64,000 nucleotides of DNA. It comes from Synechococcales cyanobacterium S06. Lineage in GTDB: Bacteria; Cyanobacteriota; Cyanobacteriia; Cyanobacteriales; JAABRE01. Within the stretch, counting starts at the first letter, position 1. Each line of letters begins with the position of its first letter. Under the pieces are notes generated by a model that was not told the DNA's origin, searched no databases, and saw only the letters and a program-made list of their open reading frames with translations. The DNA lies in the NCBI GenBank assembly GCA_011391125.1, contig JAABRE010000008.1:1-64000 (forward strand), in the 5' to 3' direction. Positions 59,734-64,000 of the stretch are shown piece by piece. Position numbers and translations under genes: made by a program.

Positions 59734-60009
59734 TCATGATTGATTTTCTCCTAATTGTAGAGCTTCCCAACTAGAATCCGCAAATTCCGCTTCCATTTGG
59801 AGGATTTCGGCTTTATATTCAGGATTTTGAGCCATTTCAGCCAATTCTGCGTCAATTTCCGATCGCCTGACAATGGCTATTTGAGCGGCGATCGCCTGAG
59901 CAACAAACTCGTTTCTACTTTTAGCTTAGCCCTGATTTACTAATAAGTCAGTGGCTTCGAGAAGTTCAGAAGGTAGAGTCAAAGTGGTACGAATTGTTTT
60001 AGGTTTCAT
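59734..60009 (-). pseudogene. RHH antitoxin of mazF locus with internal stop
   Basis: From ATG 60009 the frame reads MKPKTIRTTLTLPSELLEAT, DLLVNQG, then TAA at 59926-59928, then AKSRNEFVAQAIAAQ to EALQLGENQS with TGA at 59734. It overlaps the mazF ATG by four bases. The N-terminus is a ribbon-helix-helix; the internal stop replaces an expected Lys codon (AAA or AAG). Full product would be 91 residues. With mazF also broken, the locus is dead. Confidence 0.83.
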
Positions 60010-60166
60010 TGCTTTAATTGATGCTTGTTTTGATGTCAATTATAACATCAATTAAAATATTAAATAATTGTGTCAACTTCTGGTAAATAATTGAGGCCTC
60101 GATCAGATTCCCAACCAAAAAAACTCAGATATAATAAAATCTAATAAATTTAGCAAAATTACAATT

Positions 60167-60397
60167 ATGGAAGTCCAAGAAACCAAAGTTAAAGACTTAA
60201 CAATTGAGCAATTTAAAAATCTAATTCGGGAAACTGTATTGAATACTTTAGAATCCTATCTAGTAGATCAAGATGAAGATTTAACGATTAAAGAAGATGT
60301 CAAACAACAATTGTTAGCAATTCAACAACGGAGAAAAACTAGACAAACTTCCCTTTCTGCTACAGAAGTTTATGACAAGTTAGGAATTAAGGATTAA
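60167..60397 (+). CDS. Putative antitoxin of a RelE-type pair
   Basis: 76 residues: VKDLTIEQFKNLIRETVLNT and a basic C-terminal region, QQRRKTRQTSLSATEVYDKL. It resembles small antitoxins with a Phd/YefM-like or DUF-type N-terminus found before RelE genes in cyanobacteria. The TAATGA junction with the toxin gene overlaps by one base. Function is inferred from that position. Confidence 0.7.
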   Translation: MEVQETKVKDLTIEQFKNLIRETVLNTLESYLVDQDEDLTIKEDVKQQLLAIQQRRKTRQTSLSATEVYDKLGIKD

Positions 60398-60657
60398 TGA
60401 ATTATTTAGTAAAATACGAATTAGAAGCAATTGATGATTTAAAGAAACTGACTTCATCAATACAAAAACGTATTGTTAATAAAATTAAATGGTTATCTGA
60501 AAATTGTGAACAAATTAAACACGAATCTTTAAAAGGTAATCTATCGGTATTTTATAAATTGAGAGTAGGAGATTATCGTATTATTTATGAATTTGATCTC
60601 GAAGACCAAGTTATTTTTATAGATAAAATTGGACATAGAAGAGAAATTTATGAATAA
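60397..60657 (+). CDS. RelE/ParE-family toxin
   Basis: 86 residues. DDLKKLTSSIQKRIVNKIKW, LKGNLSVFYKLRVGDYRIIY and IDKIGHRREIYE are the RelE pattern, with Arg and Tyr residues of ribosome-dependent mRNA cleavage. It is intact and coupled to the upstream gene. The last of four TA loci in the 56.3-60.7 kb island. Confidence 0.9.
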   Translation: MNYLVKYELEAIDDLKKLTSSIQKRIVNKIKWLSENCEQIKHESLKGNLSVFYKLRVGDYRIIYEFDLEDQVIFIDKIGHRREIYE

Positions 60658-60820
60658 TAATCCGCAAAATAACCTTATTTCCTAATAGAAACGAAATGAA
60701 AAAAATATCAAATATTGTTATTTTGTTAACAAATAATCCTCCTTAATATTCCCTTTTTTTACTTAAAAATAAGGGGAAGTTTTTCCCCTTATTTCCCCTT
60801 TATTTAATCTTTTTGACTCA

Positions 60821-63800
60821 TCAAACGATCATACTTTTGACTTTTGACTTTTTACTTGTAAATAACCCTCCTAACCACTTCACAAAACCGTAAATATAGG
60901 TAAATAAAACGGGGACAACAATTAAGGTTAATAACGTCGAAGTGCTGAATCCACCAATCACGGCGATCGCCATGGGACTCCTGACTTCTCCATCAGCACC
61001 CCAAGCTAAAGCAATGGGGACCATTCCCGCAATGGTAGAAAGGGAAGTCATAACAATCGGACGTAAACGAGACACCCCAGCGTTGATTATCGACGGAAAT
61101 AATCGATTTCCGGCTTTTATTCCGTCTAAAGTGCAATCGACTAGCAAAATCGCATTTTTCGTGACTAACCCCATTAACAGCACGATTCCGATGAGGGCAA
61201 ATAACCCCAATTCTTTCTGCATGATTAATAAGCCTAATAATGCTCCACCAATCGACAAGGGTAAAGCGGCTAAAATAGCAAGGGGGTAGAGGAAATTATT
61301 GTAAAGTAGGACTAAAATGCCATAGATGCAAAAGACCGCAAACCCCAACGCTGTACCAAAACGACCGAAAATATCCCGCATAATTTTGGCGTTTCCATCA
61401 GGTTGTTGGGAAATACCATCTGGCAAGGGATTCATCATCGGTAAAGCGTTGACCTTTGCCAACGCATCCCCCAAGGCAATATCCTCTAAATTCGCATCCA
61501 CTTTAACTTGACGCGCGCGATTAAAACGCTGAATTTCCGCAGGGCCACTTCCCAAACGAATATTCGCAACGGCCGAAAGTGGCACCAATTCGCCAGTCTG
61601 ACTGGGAATACGCAAATTTTTGAGGGTATTTATGTCGCTCCTTTGGTCAGGATTAATCTGCACCCGAATGGGAATTTGGCGATCGGGTAGGTTAAACTTA
61701 GGTAAATTAGTCTCAATGTCGCCGATTAAACCTAAAGAAGCCGTGCGGGCAATATCCCGCACCGAAACCCCCAAATCCCTAGCACGAGCGGGGTCTGGCA
61801 CAATCACCAACTCAGGTTTTACCAAACTACTGCTAGACGAAACTTCCACCAAACCCGGTATTTCCCGCATTTGCTTTTCTAATTCCATCGCCGTTTGATT
61901 TAACAAGTCGCCATTTTCACTTTTTAAAACCAGAGATAAATCCTTACTTGAACCCCCTGCTCCCCTACTACTAAAGCCAATACGCGCTCCCGCAATTTGT
62001 TTAAAAGAGTCGCGCATTTGGTTTTCAAATTCCTGTTGAGACAGTTCGCGCTGATCTTTTGGTACTAAATCAATGAAAGCTGACCCATTATTCACTACCC
62101 CGTCACTGCCTAAAACCCCTAAAACACTAGCAACAGCGGGATTTTTCTCTAGGTATTTCTGCACCTGAAAAAAAACTTCTTCGGTATCCGCTAACGTCGA
62201 ACCCGGTGGCAACTCCACCGTTAAACTACTTAAACCCGTGTCTCCACTGTCAAATAAACCTTTCGGGATAAAAGGAATTAGCTGCAAACTCCCGATAAAA
62301 AAAGCAACAGCCACTAATAAAGTCACAATTCGATGTCTTAAAGACCAATTTAACAAACTGCGATAGGGGGTAAATTTTCGCTTTGGTAGGGGTGAACGGC
62401 CGTTCACCCTTACTTCATTGTCAATTTCAACTTTCCCTTTCAGCCAATATGCGCTCAACATCGGTGTCATGGTAGTTGCCACCAACGTTGAAAACATAGT
62501 CGAAACCGCCACCGTTACCCCGAAAGGTTGGAAAAATTGTCCCGGTACACCGCCCATAAAAGCAACGGGAATGAAAACAGCCACAACCGTAGCCGTAGTT
62601 GCGACTACCGCCAAACCAATTTCCTTAGCACCGTCTAAAGCAGCTTGATAGGGTTTTTTACCCATTTGCAAATGCTGATCAATATTCTCAATCATGCAGA
62701 TTGCATCATCAACCAGATTACCGATCGCTAGGGCCAAAGCTAATAAAGTCATCCCATTGAGGGTATAATTGAGGGTTTTCATCACCAAAAAAGTTGGGAT
62801 CATCGACAAGGGAAGCGCCAAAGAAGTAATCACCGTGACGCGCCAATCTTTAATGAATACTCCCACCGTTATAACGGTCAAAATACAGCCAATCCATATC
62901 CCCTCAATAGTCCCTTTATACGAGCCTCTAATGGCATCCGCACGAGTGAAAATAAGTTTTACCTCAATATCTTCATCAAGGGTTTTTTGAAGGGCTTTAA
63001 TGGATTTTTGTACTTCTTCTTCCACAGTAACTAAGGTACTACCCGAAGCACGTCTGACGGAAAAGCCGACAACTGGTTGACCATTGAGGTAGGCAGATTG
63101 ACGAGCTTCGCCAAATCCGTCGCGCACATCCCCTAAACTAGACAATGGTACCGTGTCACCATTATTCAATGTAATGGGGTATTCCTGCAATTGTTGAACA
63201 TTTTTGGCGCTTCCTAGGGTTCTGACGTTTTGTTCAGTACCGCCAATTTCTGCTCTACCACCGGGTAAATTGAGGTTGAAGTTGGCTATTTGTTGGTTGA
63301 CTTGGGTTGCAGTAATATTATACGCTTGCAGGCGACTGGGGTCTAAGTCAACTCGAATTTCTCGATCAACTCCACCTAACCTTTCAACAGAAGCGACACC
63401 TTGGACATTTAATATTTCCCTCGCGATTTTTCGGTCCACTAAATCGCTTAATTCTTCGGTGGATTTCTTGTTAGATGAAACCGAATAGGTAATAATTGAA
63501 CCTCCAGCGAATTCTAATTTATTGACAATTGGTTCATTGATGTCTTGGGGGAGTTGATTTCTAATTTGGGAAACCGCATTTTGAACATCATTGGTTGCTT
63601 GATCACTATCAGTTCCAATGATAAAATTTATCACAGTGGTGGACCGACTTTCACCGACAGTTGAGACAATTTGATCGATATTTTCTAAACCGGCGATCGC
63701 ATCTTCAACCTTTTTCGTTACCTGTGTTTCCAACTCCTCTGGACCTGCACCGGGTTGTGTTACAGTAATCATTACAGCCGGAACATCGATATTAGGATTA

Positions 63801-63913
63801 CTGTCAATTCCCAAATTTAAAAAAGAGAAAAAGCCCACTATTCCTAACACTAAAAACATGACAATAGTAGGAACAGGACGTTTAATTGACCATTCGGATA
63901 TATGAAAAGACAT
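60821..63913 (-). CDS. RND efflux permease (HAE1/AcrB type)
   Basis: 1030 residues. Twelve membrane helices and two large periplasmic loops are expected. The proton-relay Asp pair is in ALAIGNLVDDAICMIEN, and the C-terminal half has LLMGLVTKNAILLVDC. SFHISEWSIKRPVPTIVMFL is the typical start. The membrane fusion protein is not in the window and probably lies upstream. A palindrome adds VRVNGRSPLPKRKF in the central loop. Confidence 0.93.
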   Translation of the reverse strand: MSFHISEWSIKRPVPTIVMFLVLGIVGFFSFLNLGIDSNPNIDVPAVMITVTQPGAGPEELETQVTKKVEDAIAGLENIDQIVSTVGESRSTTVINFIIGTDSDQATNDVQNAVSQIRNQLPQDINEPIVNKLEFAGGSIITYSVSSNKKSTEELSDLVDRKIAREILNVQGVASVERLGGVDREIRVDLDPSRLQAYNITATQVNQQIANFNLNLPGGRAEIGGTEQNVRTLGSAKNVQQLQEYPITLNNGDTVPLSSLGDVRDGFGEARQSAYLNGQPVVGFSVRRASGSTLVTVEEEVQKSIKALQKTLDEDIEVKLIFTRADAIRGSYKGTIEGIWIGCILTVITVGVFIKDWRVTVITSLALPLSMIPTFLVMKTLNYTLNGMTLLALALAIGNLVDDAICMIENIDQHLQMGKKPYQAALDGAKEIGLAVVATTATVVAVFIPVAFMGGVPGQFFQPFGVTVAVSTMFSTLVATTMTPMLSAYWLKGKVEIDNEVRVNGRSPLPKRKFTPYRSLLNWSLRHRIVTLLVAVAFFIGSLQLIPFIPKGLFDSGDTGLSSLTVELPPGSTLADTEEVFFQVQKYLEKNPAVASVLGVLGSDGVVNNGSAFIDLVPKDQRELSQQEFENQMRDSFKQIAGARIGFSSRGAGGSSKDLSLVLKSENGDLLNQTAMELEKQMREIPGLVEVSSSSSLVKPELVIVPDPARARDLGVSVRDIARTASLGLIGDIETNLPKFNLPDRQIPIRVQINPDQRSDINTLKNLRIPSQTGELVPLSAVANIRLGSGPAEIQRFNRARQVKVDANLEDIALGDALAKVNALPMMNPLPDGISQQPDGNAKIMRDIFGRFGTALGFAVFCIYGILVLLYNNFLYPLAILAALPLSIGGALLGLLIMQKELGLFALIGIVLLMGLVTKNAILLVDCTLDGIKAGNRLFPSIINAGVSRLRPIVMTSLSTIAGMVPIALAWGADGEVRSPMAIAVIGGFSTSTLLTLIVVPVLFTYIYGFVKWLGGLFTSKKSKVKSMIV
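62386..62413. repeat. Palindromic repeat (family B) inside the RND gene
   Basis: GTAGGGGTGAACGG and its inverse with one mismatch. In the gene's frame it reads VRVNGRSPL, another frame than that used in methyltransferase 1, and no stop results. It lies in the central cytoplasmic linker. Confidence 0.9.
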
Positions 63914-63955
63914 ATCAGTTATCAGTTATCAGTTATCAGTTATCAGTTAATAGTT
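63913..63955. repeat. Heptamer array (GATAACT)n at the RND start
   Basis: About five direct units of ATCAGTT. Read with the gene: GATAACT repeated, then GAT and ATG. Third case of such an array abutting a start codon. Confidence 0.88.
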
Positions 63956-64000
63956 ATTAATTAACTATTAAGTTTTTTGTTAATTCGGGTAGATTTCAAA

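Larger units (their letters stand above)
59124..59737 (-). pseudogene. MazF toxin gene split by a MITE and a second insertion
   Basis: Starts at MKRGEIYDARLDPVEGSEQG (59737, GGAG upstream) and matches MazF to VRVLSKQRLL near 59475. It then runs into foreign DNA and stops at 59447 (NWRCMTLR). The true C-terminus, TLRGTLETETVNKINQALLI ending ALDLGF, is found at 59124-59204. Between lie the MITE (59205-59332) and a segment flanked by 13-bp direct repeats. Rejoined, the gene would encode about 113 residues. Confidence 0.88.

Overview
The window reads as a chromosomal segment of a low-GC unicellular or simple cyanobacterium. PetM, Psb28-like, NdhM, SipA, a one-helix Hlip and a DUF3531 protein are cyanobacterial markers, and the HIP1 octamer GCGATCGC recurs throughout (for example near 2930, 6503, 20231, 36600 and 44448). 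Base composition, gene content and the abundance of small repeats suggest the Cyanobacterium/Geminocystis neighbourhood, but that placement is inference.

Layout. 1-4.5 kb: a decayed MazF toxin locus, an S8 peptidase, trpF and a cupin protein among MITE-like repeats. 4.5-9.3 kb: folE, a short-chain dehydrogenase, accA, a Uma2 gene and a conserved hypothetical gene. 9.4-15.4 kb: a HigA-like gene with a toxin stub, smc, another Uma2 gene and a HepT/MntA pair. 15.5-22.7 kb: a beta-barrel protein, an amino-acid binding lipoprotein, ruvC, a ribonuclease D-like gene, hlip, pdxA, petM, psb28-like and a TIGR01777 epimerase. 23-30.7 kb: a Uma2 gene, a solute-binding lipoprotein, a large PP2C protein, ndhM, leuD, an MBL-fold protein, a DUF3531 protein and a Nudix protein. 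30.7-36.3 kb: a tandem Uma2 duplication, a lytic transglycosylase and an RloA/RloB defence pair. 36.3-47.5 kb: pepA, menC-menE, an IS1-family element, sipA, ureD, tRNA-Gly, a ferredoxin, cimA and an aldehyde dehydrogenase. 47.8-54.4 kb: a GH57/DUF3536 protein, cobO, pdhB and secD. 54.5-60.7 kb: an accessory island with two methyltransferase-nuclease fusions and four toxin-antitoxin loci. 60.8-63.9 kb: an RND efflux pump.

Housekeeping genes mostly stand alone or in pairs (menC-menE, rnd-ruvC, petM-psb28-like). CimA and LeuD belong to branched-chain amino acid synthesis by the citramalate route; MenC and MenE to phylloquinone synthesis.

The most striking theme is small repeats colonising genes. 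A 128-bp MITE with 14-bp terminal repeats occurs four times; one copy splits mazF and another splits a 40-codon ORF whose frame is restored if the element is removed at a TA duplication. Two other palindrome families lie inside menC, menE, a methyltransferase and the RND pump without breaking their frames. Heptanucleotide arrays abut start or stop codons. Seven toxin-antitoxin loci are present, four of them visibly broken. The best candidate for an undescribed system is the pair of methyltransferase-PD-(D/E)XK fusion genes that share flanks but differ in the central recognition region.
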